From contig JAXGGA010005150.1 in NCBI GenBank assembly GCA_038373865.1, forward strand, positions 16,815 to 80,814: a stretch of 64,000 nt of DNA, in the 5' to 3' direction. The position numbers were made by a program, and so were the translations under genes. A model generated the notes under the pieces. That model saw nothing but the letters and a program-made list of their open reading frames with translations. It was not told the origin of the DNA and searched no databases. How positions within the stretch are numbered: position 1 is the stretch's first letter; every line of letters starts with the position of its first letter. This DNA comes from Uloborus plumipes. Taxonomy: Eukaryota; Arthropoda; Arachnida; Araneae; Uloboridae. Positions 1 through 11,467 of the stretch are shown piece by piece.

Positions 1-850
1 CTTTTCTTTTTAACAAAGTCTTATTATTTTTAGCTAATAAATAGCAATTTTTGAACAAACTTTCACAGATGTGAAGTTCAAACAAAATTGTTACAATAAC
101 AGTTGATAAAAATCAGCTTAGTTTCCAAATTTAATAAGAGATACTCCAAAGAAAAAAAAAACTTTATTTCTCTTAAGACTAAATGTAACAACTCAACACA
201 ACATCTTTATATCGAAAGAATAAGCTAAGCACCGAAACGTCATCATATTGGATCGCAAAAAAGCAATTTAGATGCAAGCTGAATAAATATGTATTGACGG
301 CTGCAAAAAACGGCAGGAAAAATGAAATTTGGTCCTATATAGGAAAATAATTTTTTCTTACGCAGAAAATGCTTAAGTCAAACAAAAGTTTGCAGACAAA
401 GCTGCTCGTTTTGTGGGATGAAGTTATTGATTATTCCTCAGTTGGGAATTCCAAAGAATTGGGTAAAGCTTTGTTTAACAAAGTTTGTTCTAACAAATAC
501 TTTGCGCTCAAATTGAAGTTATTTACATGCAAATTTTTTCAGCTTTTTAAAATAGAATTATTTTTTTGCGAAAAGGTGTTTTTCTAAGACTTTTTCTTCA
601 ATTCCCCTGATTATTTTCCTTGAGAATCTTTTGTTGCTTTGTTTTTGACATAATTGGAACAGATTTAAGCCTCCTTAATACAGTCAATTTTCTGGAGAGA
701 AAAAAAAAGGGGGGGGGGTGGGAGACAGAGATAAAGAAAGAAAGAAAAAAAAAGCTGTTTTAAACCTTTTAGTGTTGTTAGGTATTCAAGATTGTCCCGT
801 CACTTTAGTTCAAAAAAAAAAAGTTAATTATGCATAGTTAAAATTAACAA
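1..850. other. AT-rich stretch with no recognisable gene
   Basis: Only short chance open frames are present. There is a purine-rich patch near 700-755 with a run of G and AAAG repeats. Nothing here matches the other repeat families in the window. Confidence 0.6.
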
Positions 851-1078
851 GAAGTTCTGTCAAGAACTAAACGAGCCTACTTTCCCGTACATCGACATCG
901 GCATTGTAGCATCTGATCAATATTCTCTTGATTATCTGAAACTAAAAATTACGTCAAACATACCTTTTTAGCACTTAAAGCTGATTTCTAAATGCAAAAT
1001 ATACCCCTCTCATCAGATGAAATAGACACAAAAAAAGTAAATAAATGAATAAATAAAGTTTTGTCGGACCTTTTAAAG

Positions 1079-2698
1079 CAGGGGTGGCCAACCCGCGGCA
1101 CGCGTGCCACCATGTGACACGGCAGAGCAGTAACAGTGGCACGCGAAGACTTTTTGAAAAGTATTCTAAAATTGAGGGTAAAATGTCGATCACAAAAATA
1201 GTGATAAGAACTAAAAACCTTAAACTGATAAATATAATGATATTACGACAATTAAGTGTCAGGAGGCTGGCTTATAAATTGTCTTAACTGCAATATTACA
1301 AAGAACTTAGCGTTAGCTTCGGACTTCCAACGAAAGCTGTGACGCTACAGACAATGCTTTGTAAAGCATATTTGTGCTTGACACGAATGAAACTTTCGAT
1401 GCTGCAGAATGTATTCTTAATCTGCAATAGTTTCAGCTAGGGGTGATGAAATTTTTTGAAAGGTCATCTCTGCAAGTAAAATTAAGAAACCAGATTGGAC
1501 AAAATTCGGTATGGTTGCACAAATGAAGATCCTTAATTTGTTTTTGTTACATTACTTGAAAATAATTTGGCAAAAAACTTCAAAAGTATCATCGAATTAT
1601 TTATCACAAATTCCTTGCCAAAGAATGAGACTTTTTCTCTGCTGGTGACCCTGTAGCGTTTACTGTATTAACAAACTACGAAATAGAGCTCCGAATGCTT
1701 CGTGAACTTTTCCGAGGAGGAAGAGGAGAGCATGGTAAGGACTAGCTACTTATTAATGAAGAATAGCAAATGAACTTAGCTATGTCATCTCTTATTATAA
1801 GGCGTTTAAGTAATTTATATTTAAGATGATACAAAAAAGTTTCCTAAACCAGTAGAAGCCATGTACATTCTTTTATGATAAAACTAGTTTCTTTCTCTCT
1901 ACTTTGGAGAAAAAATTTATACACCCATTTTATGTATGCATTCAGTGTTATGTTCATGAGTTTCCGGATCATAAAAAAATGCTGATCTTTTCAAATTCTT
2001 TGTCTATTTCTCTGCTAGACACTACTTGTTACCCTTCTGAAATCCAAATCAGAATTACTGACCTTTTGCATTGGTAATCAAATATAAGAGCTTACTTCAA
2101 CAGAAAGTCATCCACGTTACATAGAAATTTGGAAATTGTACCAACAAATTTTTTTTCACATTTACACACTTTAGCCGTCTGATGCTGTTGTAGATTTGGT
2201 TCAAAATACGCTTCTAAACAAATATTTTTTGTTATGAATGCAGAAAAATCTAAATACCGTTGAATATTAATTGATAGCACTTAAAACACTTAAACTTCTT
2301 AGGATTCTCAAGAACTAATCCTAAAATTAAAGACTTGGTAAAAAAGATACAGACTCATAAACCACATTAAGTACAGACTGTTTAATTTTTAGAATAGAAT
2401 GTTTGATGTTATTTGTTTCTTTTTTAAGCATAAGCCAACTGACAGAACTTATAAAAGTGTTTATTAACGATAACTCTTAAGTTCGGACTTGTTTTATCTT
2501 TATTATCATTTAGATTTCAATTGCTCAGATTTACGAGAAAAAAATGTTTCATTTGAGTAAGAATTACATAGTCAGCCAACCTAAAATCTATTTTTAACTT
2601 TTTAAAAATTTTCAGTTTGTTGGAAAAATACAATGTGGCACGCTGAGCTTTTTCTCTCCAGATAGTGGCACTCTCCCTAAAAAGGTTGGCCACCCCTG
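1079..2698 (+). mobile_element. Decayed hAT-superfamily DNA transposon
   Basis: The ends are CAGGGGTGGCCAACC and its inverse GGTTGGCCACCCCTG, a typical hAT terminal inverted repeat. They are flanked by an 8-bp target duplication with one mismatch, TTTTAAAG at 1071-1078 and TTTTAAAT at 2699-2706, as expected for hAT. The 1620-bp body carries a plus-strand transposase relic with many stops and shifts, so the element cannot move itself. It sits inside repeat R2 and is therefore younger than it. Confidence 0.88.
2030..2282 (+). pseudogene. hAT transposase C-terminal relic
   Basis: Two plus-strand peptide patches match the C-terminal part of hAT transposases. At 2033-2074 the frame reads PSEIQIRITDLLHW, the region before the dimerisation domain in many hAT proteins (usually P-x-EIQ-x-x-I-x-L). 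At 2213-2257 it reads SKQIFFVMNAEKSKYR, equivalent to the conserved (E)Q-x-F-S-x-M-x-x-x-K-S-x-x-R core, then a stop where the family continues. Upstream sequence probably derives from the same gene but is broken by stops. The protein would have cut and joined its own transposon ends in the nucleus; this copy is dead. The match is by eye. Confidence 0.7.
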
Positions 2699-2946
2699 TT
2701 TTAAATAATAACTGTTACAGTTCTTCGGTAGAAAAATTCCTCAAATGTTTTTAAAAAATAATAATAATTAAAAGTACAAAGTACATCAAAATACATTTTA
2801 TCAAAGAAAGGAAAAAAAGAACTCGTCCGTTGATAAAATGTCTCGAATTTCACTTTTAATCCGTTGCCAGTTCTTAAATATAAATAAAGAATAAAATGCT
2901 CTAGTGAATGAAACATTTTTGTTACAAAAAAAAATCGTCTGCCAAA

Positions 2947-2982
<36 letters not shown>
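2947..2982 (+). repeat. (AAT)n microsatellite
   Basis: About twelve uninterrupted AAT units, passing into AAATA-type repeats. Confidence 0.9.
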
Positions 2983-2986
<4 letters not shown>

Positions 2987-3242
2987 ATAAAACAAATGAA
3001 TAAATCAACAAAAAATCGTCTGCACAGTCAGTCCTTTTTTTTCTGAGCCTGCATTTCCGCCATGTTTGCGGAGTCGGAGTCGGAATCAGAGTCCTCACAG
3101 AAGATTATTCAGAAAAATATTTTACAAACATTATTTATCAAAACCATTTTCTTACAAAGTTAGTTTGAAGGAAATCCGACTTTAAGTTCAGGATCAACAT
3201 TCAATTTAAATTCCCCGTTGGCGCTAATGTTAAATTTTTTTC

Positions 3243-3830
3243 TGAACGGTTCAATATTGAACGAAAAATGGTTCAAATCAAAAAGCGAAATATGGGAATG
3301 AGCCTCTCCGAGATCTTTCAAACAAAAAAAAAGTTTATTCCATTCGGATGGTTCACTCAGAAGTTATTAGGTGGGGAAAGGTTCCTTGAACGGTTCAATG
3401 TTGAACGAAAAAATTTTCAAATTGAAAATTTAAATACGGTAATGAAGTATCCTTGCTGAGATCCTTCGAACAAAAAAAAAGTTTATTTAAATCGGACTGT
3501 TCACTCAAAAGTTATTAGGGGTGACAGCTTGCTTGAACGGTTCAATGTTGAACGAAAAATTGTTCAGATCGGAAATGTAAATACGGGAATAAAGTATCCT
3601 TGATAAGATCTTTCGAACAGAAAAAAGTTTGTTCAAATCCGACTGTTCACTCAAAAGTTAGCATCGCGGGACAGGTTGTTTGAACGGTTCAAACTTGAAC
3701 CAAAAATTGTTCAAATCGAAAAATCAAATATGGGAGTGAGCTGTACTCGCCGAGATCTTTCCAACAAAAAAAAGTTTGTCCAAATCGGAATGTTCATTCA
3801 AAAATTATTAGGGGGGCACAGACAGACCGA
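3243..3830 (+). repeat. Four diverged tandem units of about 146 bp inside R2
   Basis: The phrase TGAACGGTTCAA begins near 3243, 3388, 3534 and 3680. Each unit continues with a variant of GAACGAAAAATTGTTCAAATC, then GAGATCTTTCGAAC, an A-run, and ACTCAAAAGTTATTAGG. The spacing of about 146 bp is regular. The last unit runs into GACCGACCGACCGACA. The second R2 copy at 38.9-39.1 kb keeps about one unit, so copy number differs between copies. Confidence 0.8.
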
Positions 3831-4284
3831 CCGACCGACACACAAATTCCCCATCTCAATACCCCACTTTCAAATTTTTAATTTTTCGATATTCATTTTA
3901 CCTTTTTATTTTTTTAACTTGGCGATATTTTTTGGACTTGGCGATATTTTTTAGATGCATTAAGCTACTTTAATACTTCTTTCGTTTTTCTTTTATTTTT
4001 AACGGGAAAGTAGGCTGAAAAACAAGAGCGCCGCCTAACCATCTAAACTATTCGTCGTGTTTATTAATAAATAATTAGATGCGGTTCCAACGAACACGAC
4101 AAGCACTTATTTAGTGTTTGTACATGAAAGCTATAAATCCATTTCCACTCTCATTTTTCGAACAAGAAAGAAACTGAAAGAAGAAACCATGGCAACGGCG
4201 GTAATTAGCACAGTTTGGTAAAAATTTATAAATACTTGTTGCCAGGTTCAAGACACAACACTATCAAACAACGTTTTCATCCTA

Positions 4285-4510
4285 TTTTTATTAATACGCT
4301 TTTATTTGTTTCACATGTGGGTTTGTTTGTATGTATGTATGTAACTCTGAATAAAAGATAAAATTCACGTTCTTCGCAAACATAAAAGTAATACTTTTAA
4401 TACTATTATTAATACTAAAGGCTAAACTATATCACATGTTGATGTACTATAAGTGCATGTTACTTTGATTAACCCTAAAAGCGTATTTTTCAGTTTTTTA
4501 AACTATAATT
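4285..4510 (+). repeat. Interspersed repeat R1, partial copy
   Basis: It reads through CTTTTATTTGTTTCACATGT, a GTAT microsatellite, AACTCTGAATAAAAGATAAA and ACTAAAGGCTAAACTATATC. The same order occurs near 19780, 33296, 40866 and, reversed, 40190. There is no reading frame. Class not recognised. Confidence 0.75.
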
Positions 4511-5039
4511 TAATTAGTTCACTCAGCTTTATCTTATTCATAGGAAACATTTTAGTTATTTAAGGTAGATATTTTGTTCCTTTATCACAAAGAAAAATTT
4601 TCTTTAAAAAAATACTTTTCTAAGAATATATCTATACTTAGAAAAGGATGTGCATAAGCGATATTATGTCATATTATCAACATACGCTCAAGATCACCAA
4701 GGCAAACCTATCCGTTATACTATTAAGTGTAGCTGACCGCTTTATTAGCTCTAAGGGACAGGTAGACAAGGTTTAATTTGAATGAGAGATAACCAGTTCC
4801 TGTAATTTTCAACTGTAAAATTCAGCATGGTACATTTAAATCAATCTTCTTTTGGATGTTTACGTTTTACATATGAATAATGACAGGAATAAAATCCTGA
4901 GAGAAGACCATAGTGAACTTTTACAAGACCACCAGACTCACCCTTACGCTAAAATTCATACTTATTTTAAATAACTTATAATAGTTTTTAGTTATTTGTA
5001 TATAGTCTAGTCAATAAAGGATTTGAAAGAACACTAAAA
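4511..5039. other. No recognisable feature
   Basis: AT-rich sequence with stops in all frames. I see no link to the repeat families described here. Confidence 0.5.
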
Positions 5040-5920
5040 CATGCAGTTTTAAAAATTGGCCACACAGGTACAGGAAGGGCTCCTGATGAACATACTAAAA
5101 GTCCCCAGTGGTGAGGGGGGAGCTCGCAGCGCCACCTGGTGCTTTATGGGTGATTTTTCAATTTTTGTCTTATATCTCAAAAACTATTGACTTGCGAGAA
5201 AAAATGTCAATTAATAAATTAAAGAGCATAAAATTATATTTAAAATGTTTTTTTTTTGTTTTTATTATAGCTATAATAGTTGCCGAGATATTGAACTTTA
5301 AAGTTTGTCATTTTTTGAGAAAACGACTATTTTTCCCCTCTTTTCTATTTTTGGAGCCGCCTCAGTGATTAATTTGATATTATTCTTTTCTTTTTTCGAC
5401 CTGAAGTAGTACAGGTCATTAAGGTGATTTGATTTCTTGAAACGGGGAGGCAGGTTGGGGAGGAAGGAGGCGAGGAATGAAGGGGAGACAAAACTATGTG
5501 CAAGTGTACTTTTCACTATTTTTCCCTCTACCATAGTTCAGCAAACGAAGATCCAAACAACGGGCGAAAAAATAATAATATAGTTTTAAAAATTGACACA
5601 CAGGTACAGGAAGGTCTCCTGATGAACATACTAAAAGTCCTCGATGGTGAGGGGTTAGCTCGCAGCGCCACCTGGTGTTTTATGGGTGATTTCTCAGTTT
5701 TCGTCTTATATCTCAGAAACTATTGACTTGCGAGAAAAAATGTCGATTAATAAATTAGAGAGCATAAAATTATCTTTAAAACGCTTTTTTTGTTTTTATT
5801 ATAGCTATAATAGTTGCCGAGATATTGAACTTCAAAGTTTGTCATTTTTTGAGAAAACGACTATTTTTCCCCTCTTTTCTATTTTTGGAGCCGCCACAGT
5901 GACTAATTTGATATTATTCT
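5040..5920 (+). repeat. Left arm, modules A-B-A
   Basis: Two direct copies of A (about 5047-5375 and 5590-5920) flank B (about 5376-5585). Both A copies keep CTTGCGAGAAAAAATGTC and TATAGCTATAATAGTTGCCG. The A-to-B junction and the A-to-exon junction share the text up to TTTGATATTATTCT and then diverge, which places the arm boundary at 5920. Confidence 0.8.
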
Positions 5921-5927
5921 ACCCCAG

Positions 5928-6403
5928 AGCAGGTAGCGGAGGCAGGCCAATCATTTTTCTTAGCCTTATATGGGGCTCCAGTAAATATAACTTCTCTGAA
6001 TGAACAGAGATTTATATCTTTTCAGAGAGCAGCAAGAAAAATAAAACCTGATCTTGCTTCCTTCCCACCTACTGAAGATGCCGCAAAATTTCATTCATTA
6101 AGAGTTTATCACCAGATTCAAAAGTGGTTGGGGAGATTACTTCCACCCGATGCCTGGGGATGGAAAAAAGCAGGTACAACATGGAAACCTATAACAACTT
6201 CAAGGCCTCCTGCTCCTGACTCCATTCTCTTCATGATTTTTTGTTCATGCGCAAAAGGATGTGGCTCAAGATGCGGCTGCAGAAAATCAAGGATAAACTG
6301 CTGCATTGCTTGTTTAAACTGCCAGGGTATCTGCCTTAACGGTTCAAAATTGGATATCGCATTAGATGAACAGTCAGACGACGAAAGTATCCATTTAACT
6401 TGA
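5928..6403 (+). CDS. Terminal exon with C-terminal CXC-type cysteine-rich domain (partial)
   Basis: A frame free of stops runs from 5930 to the TGA at 6401-6403, about 157 codons. It begins just after TATTATTCTACCCCAG, a good 3' splice acceptor, so this looks like a last exon. It reads, in order, a FFLALYGAP patch (near residue 15), SLNEQRF, then PPTEDAAKFHSLRVYHQ, a WGW patch, PPAPDS and a ten-cysteine cluster from 6242 to 6334 with spacing C-x-C-x3-C-x3-C-x-C-x6-CC-x2-C-x2-C-x3-C. This resembles Tesmin/TSO1-like CXC tails of a multi-copy invertebrate gene family known to me only as uncharacterised, probably mobile-element-borne proteins. CXC domains bind zinc and DNA; a role here is inferred. 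No upstream exon is visible: the left side is repeat arm. It may be a captured fragment or the 3' end of a transposon gene. Absence of stops suggests recent activity or capture. Confidence 0.6.
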
Positions 6404-6639
6404 GTACAATGTCATTTTCATGTTAGGTTATATTTATTCTACATCTGTTCACTTTCATTACTTTATTTGCATTATTCTATTTTTTTAATGTTTGGACTTT
6501 TTATCATTATTTTTATTATTTATCCTTTTTGCAGAAGGGTATATGTTTTATTTATAACATGATTTAAGGTTTTCTTGGACCTTAGTTGACTTAAATAGCA
6601 CAGCACTATCGAAATTTAAGAAAAAAGTGATTGATATGC

Positions 6640-7557
6640 CTTTCGCAGTCCCAAAAAATAAAGAAAGAAGAAAAGAAAAAGATACGTTTTCAAAATCTCA
6701 CGAGTTTAGAACTTAAATGTCAAGTCTATTCCATCTATTTCAGTTATAAAATACTAATTCATTCTTTATTCGTTTTAAAGGTATTTTTATGTTCTTTAAT
6801 TTACCAATTGATGATTTTGCTGGCGAATGCATAGTTTTTGGGATATAAGACGAAAACTGAAAAAAACGCACCCAAAATCCCTGGTGGCGCTGCGAGCTCA
6901 CCCCCTACCACCGAGGACTTTTAGAACGTTCGTCAAAAGCCCATTTTGAACGTGTGTGGCAATTTTTAAAACTATATTATTATTTTTTCGCCCTTATTTT
7001 GGGCCTTCGTTTGCTGAACTATGGTAGAGGGAAAAATAGTGAAAAGTACACTTGCACATATTTTTGTCTTCCCTTCATTCCTCGCCTCCTTCCTCCCCAA
7101 CCTGCCTCCACGTTTCAAGAAATCAAATCACCTTAATGACCTGTACTACTTCAGGTCGAAAAAAGAAAAGAATAATATCAAATTAATCACTGAGGCGGCT
7201 CCAAAAATAGAAAAGAGGGAAAAACAGTCGTTTTCTCAAAAAATGACAAACTTTGAATTTCAATATCTCGGCAACTATTATAGCTATAATAAAAACAAAA
7301 AAAGCGTTTTAAAGGTAATTTTATGTTCTTTAATTTATCAATTGACATTTTTTCTCGAAAGTCAATAGTTTTTGAGATATAAAACGAAAACTGAAAACTC
7401 ACCCATAAAACACCAGGTGGCGCTGCGAGCTCCCCCTTCACCACCGGGGACTTTTAGTATGTTCATCAGGAGACCTTCCGGTACCTGTGTGCCAATTTTT
7501 AAAACTGCATGTTTTTTTGTTTTTTTCACCCTAATTTTGACCTTCGTTTACTAGACT
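6640..7557 (-). repeat. Right arm, inverted modules A-B-A
   Basis: The inverse of the left arm. The inner A copy (about 6640-6960) is the most diverged; B (about 6965-7190) and outer A (about 7190-7511) are close to the left-arm versions. A further stretch similar to the end of B (CCTTCGTTTACTAGA) continues to 7557. Confidence 0.75.
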
Positions 7558-7819
7558 AATACTTATTTTCAAAGTAACTTTTCAAAAATTGATTAAAACT
7601 CATTTTCAATAATTTCGTTTTAAGAACGAATATTTTTAGTTACATACTTATTTATATTCTCATTAAAATTATTTTCTAATACTTTGTAAGTTGAGTTTTA
7701 ACCATTATCGCCAAAGAAAATATATGATGCTTCTTTCTCTTTTTCAGTTCTTTTTCTTTTCTTTTGTAAAAAAAAGCCAAAATTATCAAGTTCAAAACTT
7801 TTATGAACTATTAGATAAA
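7558..7819. other. Unassigned AT-rich sequence
   Basis: Nothing recognised between the inverted-repeat element and the first palindromic MITE. Confidence 0.5.
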
Positions 7820-7821
7820 TA

Positions 7822-8468
7822 CAGGGTATCCACTCCTATCGTGGCCCAATAGCTAATTTCTAAACCGTTAGAGATAAGCATATAGTTCATTTAGGAAAAA
7901 ATCTCCAAATTACGAAAGGAATTTGGGTTACGAAATGTTTTTCAAAAAAATCAAATTTTGAAAGAGTTACGAAATTTTAATATTTGTACAGCTCCCCAGT
8001 CGTATCGATCATATTTAGTAAAACATTCTTGACACTGTAACGTTTAAAACTTTAAAAAAATCACTGTTCTACGACAAAAATTGACCGAGTTATGACGTTT
8101 TGAAAAATCAAGATTTTGGATTGTTTCATGACGTCATCGAGCGATCGCTTAAGGGACCGTATGCGAAATCCTTCAAAATCTTGATTTTTCAAAACGTCAT
8201 AACTCGGTCAATTTTTGTCATAGAACAGTGTTTTTAAGTTTTAAACGTTACAGTGTCAAGAATGTTTTACTAAATATGATTGATAGGACTGGGGGGCTGT
8301 ATAAAAATTTAAATTTCGTAACTCTTTCAAAATTTGATTTTTTGAAAAACATTTCCGAGACCCAAAATTCTTTTCGTAATTTAGAGATTTTTTTCCTAAA
8401 TAAACTATATGCTTATCTCTAACGGTTTAGAAATTAGCTATTGGGCCACGATAGGAGTGGACACCCTG
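7822..8468 (+). mobile_element. Palindromic TA-flanked MITE, copy 1
   Basis: The element starts CAGGGTATCCACTCC and ends with the near-inverse GGAGTGGACACCCTG, with TA on both sides (7820-7821 and 8469-8470). Almost the whole 647 bp is one inverted repeat: arms of roughly 280-300 bp surround a short core containing GACGTCATCGAGCGATCGCT. The TA duplication and CAGGGTG-type ends fit Tc1/mariner-derived MITEs. There is no transposase. Two more copies lie at 44252 and 55788. Confidence 0.85.
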
Positions 8469-8599
8469 TATACTTTCTTTAACCAAAAATTTCTACATTT
8501 TACTTATATTATAAAATGTATTTGTAACTAAATTGAATGACATCACTCCAAGTATGCTCATGTTTAAAAGCGTTTCCAACGCAGTAGATTTCAACCTTG

Positions 8600-9007
8600 T
8601 GCTGTAAAAACTGAATGTTGTTTTTACAGTATAATGCAGCTAATTTTATCGTAATAAACTGTAAAAATTGCTAATTTTACAGTAATAAAGTGTAAATTTT
8701 CTACTTTTACAGTACTAAACTGTAAAATTGCTAGTTTTCTAATAATAAACTGCAAAATTACTAATTTTACAGTTTATTACAGTGCATTTTACAGTTTTAA
8801 ACTGGAACCTCTGTTGCCAGTATTATAGTGTTGTTTTTAGAGTATAATGGAGCTAAATTTCACGGAAATAAACTGCAATTTTTTTAACTTTACAGTAAGA
8901 AACTAAAATTGTTCGTTTTGCAGTTTAATACTGTGCATTTTACAGTTTTTATTTGGAAGCTCAGCTGCCAGTATTATACTGTAAAAACAACAGTTCATTT
9001 TTTGCAT
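8600..9007 (+). mobile_element. ACAGT-word MITE, copy at 8.6 kb
   Basis: Dense alternation of TTTTACAGTAATAAACTGTA and its variants in both orientations, begun by TGAATGTTGTTTTTACAGTA and ended by its inverse near 8990-9007. Two successive subunits seem fused here, because a GTTGTTTTTAGAGTATAAT start recurs at about 8830. The outer CACTGCA ends seen in better copies are degraded. Confidence 0.7.
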
Positions 9008-11067
9008 GTTGCCACAAACGTAATAGTAATAGGAAGTAATAATAGCAATAAAGAGTGTCTAAAATTCATTTTTATAATAAAAACGAAATACCGCCCTCGA
9101 AATTCATTTTTAGCAATAAAATCTGAGCATACCGGACCGCCATTCCTCCGTTTTTTTACAATCACAAAAAAAAAAAAAAAGACTTATTTTCTAGGTAGGG
9201 TTTCCGACCCTTGCCTTTGATAAATAGGCCCTTTGGTCGGATCAATTTCCGGGTGAAATATAGCACGGCTGAAGCTGAAAATGAATGCCGAGACTGGTCG
9301 TTAAAGATTCCTCCTTTCCCCCATTTTTCCCGTTTTTTATTCCCTCTCTCTCAACTTAAAATCCTTTTTTATTCTTTAAAATTTTAGTTTTCGTTCTGGC
9401 ATCACAATTCCGATTGCATTGTTTATGGTAATCTCCGTGATTTACGACTTGGGGTATTGGTGTGAGTGGTTAAGATCATGGTTTTACTCAAATTTCCCTG
9501 CTTTTATTGGAGAAAAAAATAATTTCTTGCTGAATGTGGTTGCAGATAATGCAATAATTCAGTAATTTTTCAAAGCAAAAATATAGTAAAATACTTCTTC
9601 TGTTTATTGGTTAATTTTTTTCCCTAGCCAATGAAAGTTATGCCTGTTAGCGATTTTCTAATTTTTTTATTGAAATTTAGAAAATGCTGCCTCTTTTTCC
9701 TTTTCTTTTCTTTTTTTTTTTTTTTTGTCCTCGTGCCTACATTAGCACTACAACATTTTAAACAATCACAGATTGCAAAATGGAGAAAATTTGGTTACCG
9801 TAGAACGGGTAAATCGGTACACTTTTCAGCTTTTATTGCAAAAAAAAAGAAAGTATTTGAAAGATTTTTTATATTTGATTTTTTGGGTATAAGCTTCGGT
9901 CTTGCTTTCTTTTGATATTTCAAGCAAAGACAAAACATGCTTAAAGTAAATATAATTTTGCATAGATATAAACGTATATTAATGTATAAGTTCTTCGCAT
10001 AGTCCTAATTGTCTCAAATTGTGACATTGTAATTTTAAATGCAGTCGAAACATTCAGGATGGTATTTAAACATTGACATACAAACACACACAAACGCAGT
10101 CATTTATGTAAAAATTTCGAGCCCTTGCAATATGTAAGAGCTCTGCATAAGTTGCAGAACGCTCTCGCATATTAAGAGAATTTCGTAACAAAAAAATTAG
10201 CTCTCTAAAAAAAAAAAAATTTGATTTATATTTCAAACAAAACAAAAACATTTTTTTTTTTTCAAAAATAAATAAAGAAATAAATAAATAAAAGAATTCT
10301 TTGAAAATTCTTTAACAGACTCCCAAAAGATACTAATGCAAAATGTGGCAAAAATAAATCAAGATTTCTACTTAGCATGCCCAGTATAGAACATTAATGG
10401 CTCTTTTTTTTTTTTTTTCAAAGCACTGGGTACAACAAAAGTAAGCAGTTCTCACAAAAAAAAAAAAAAAAATCTTTCGCTGCAAAAAATATCTTCCCTT
10501 TGTCATAAAATGGCAACGCAAACTAATGACTCACGTGTACTCAAAGTACAGCAGGATTATGAGTAACCCAAAATTGTTTCAATTGTTAAACCCGTCATTT
10601 TTTGTATCGTTCAAAACGCACAGTAAACATACAGAATATTCTCAAAGAACGGAAAGGAAAAAAGCAAAATTGTTTGTACACCCTTCTATAGTTCTAACTT
10701 ACACACGATCACAACGGTAAGCGGAAGTTCCATTGGAATATCACTGACAGATTCTGTTGTCATAGCGACAATGCAAACAGCAGAGAAGAGCTTTAACCTT
10801 CTGAGAATGAAGAAATGGTTGGTTAATGACACGTTGCCACCCAATTTATTTATGTTTTATTGTATTATTTTACCTGTATTTACTTGATTTTGCTTTCTAC
10901 TGTTTGAACATTTGTTTCCGCGTTATCGTCCAACTTAGGTACATGCAATGAAGAAAAGGATTGCTTGTATTTATTTATTTCTTGAAATTATATTCTTCAT
11001 TAATCTGCTATGAACATGATTTACAACAGTATTTTTTATCATCATTATTTTTCATTATTATTGTTAA
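9008..11067. other. About 2 kb without recognised features
   Basis: AT-rich, with A and T homopolymers near 9165, 9715, 10205, 10405 and 10455. Open frames are short and low-complexity. No repeat seen elsewhere in the window was recognised. Confidence 0.5.
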
Positions 11068-11467
11068 CTAGTCAATTACCCGGAGTTGCCCGATATTGCA
11101 TTACGTTTAACTTATTTCATGCTCTGATGAAATAGGTGAGCCTTCAATTGATAATTCATTGTGAATGGTCATCTTTGTCGGAAAACACTCATATTTGAAT
11201 GCGTTAAATTTATCAATTTGTATGCTTAAAGGCTTATCTCTGTTACTCTATCCATTCAAAAATGAAAGAAAATGGAAATTCTGAGACAAAAAAGTTGAAT
11301 TTTGAGCTTTTTGGATTTTTAAAAATTTCAAAACCCCGCCTATGTGAATTCTAGTGCATCAAGGAACCTCTGTGCCAAGTTTGATGAAAATCCGAGGAAA
11401 ACTGGATTTGTATAAGGAACAAACATACATATATACACAAACATACATTAATTTTTATATATGTAGA
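11068..11467 (-). mobile_element. Non-autonomous Helitron remnant
   Basis: Read on the minus strand, the element starts TCTACATATATAAAAATTAA directly after an A and ends GGTAATTGACTAG directly before a T, which fits the Helitron rule of TC at the 5' end, CTAG at the 3' end and insertion between A and T without target duplication. Behind the 5' end is the usual GTATGTTTGT-rich leader, then CATCAAACTTGGCACAGAGG, wording common in Helitron 5' regions of arthropods. At 400 bp it is far too short to code for Rep/helicase. Confidence 0.7.

Larger units (their letters stand above)
851..4024 (+). repeat. Interspersed repeat R2, copy 1, split by a hAT element
   Basis: The left end (GAAGTTCTGT, then AGCCTACTTTCCCGT at 874-888) is shared with a second copy beginning at 38811. 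The perfect inverse ACGGGAAAGTAGGCT lies at 4002-4016, so the unit appears bounded by 15-bp inverted repeats. Both copies contain the GAACGGTTCAA-type block, a run of G, and a distal part reading CCCATCTCAA near 3850 and 39130. The interior of this copy is interrupted by the hAT element at 1079-2698. It has no coding potential. The class is unknown; a non-autonomous DNA transposon is plausible. Confidence 0.6.
5040..7557. mobile_element. Large inverted-repeat element enclosing a CXC-domain exon
   Basis: The left arm (5040-5920) is built as module A, module B, then a second A (about 5583-5920). The right arm (about 6640-7557) carries the same modules in reverse orientation: a diverged A, then B, then A, and part of another B. 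The outer ends mirror each other: CATGCAGTTTTAAAAATTGG at 5040 and its inverse ending at 7511. Module A contains GCTCGCAGCGCCACCTGGTG; module B contains GACCTGAAGTAGTACAGGTC. The spacer 5921-6640 is absent from the arms and holds an open coding exon. The architecture suggests a foldback-type transposon or a pair of inverted repeats flanking captured sequence. No target duplication was identified. Confidence 0.7.

Noticed and set aside
6118..6306. Minus-strand frame opposite the CXC exon
   Set aside because: Shadow of the plus-strand exon; no domain of its own.
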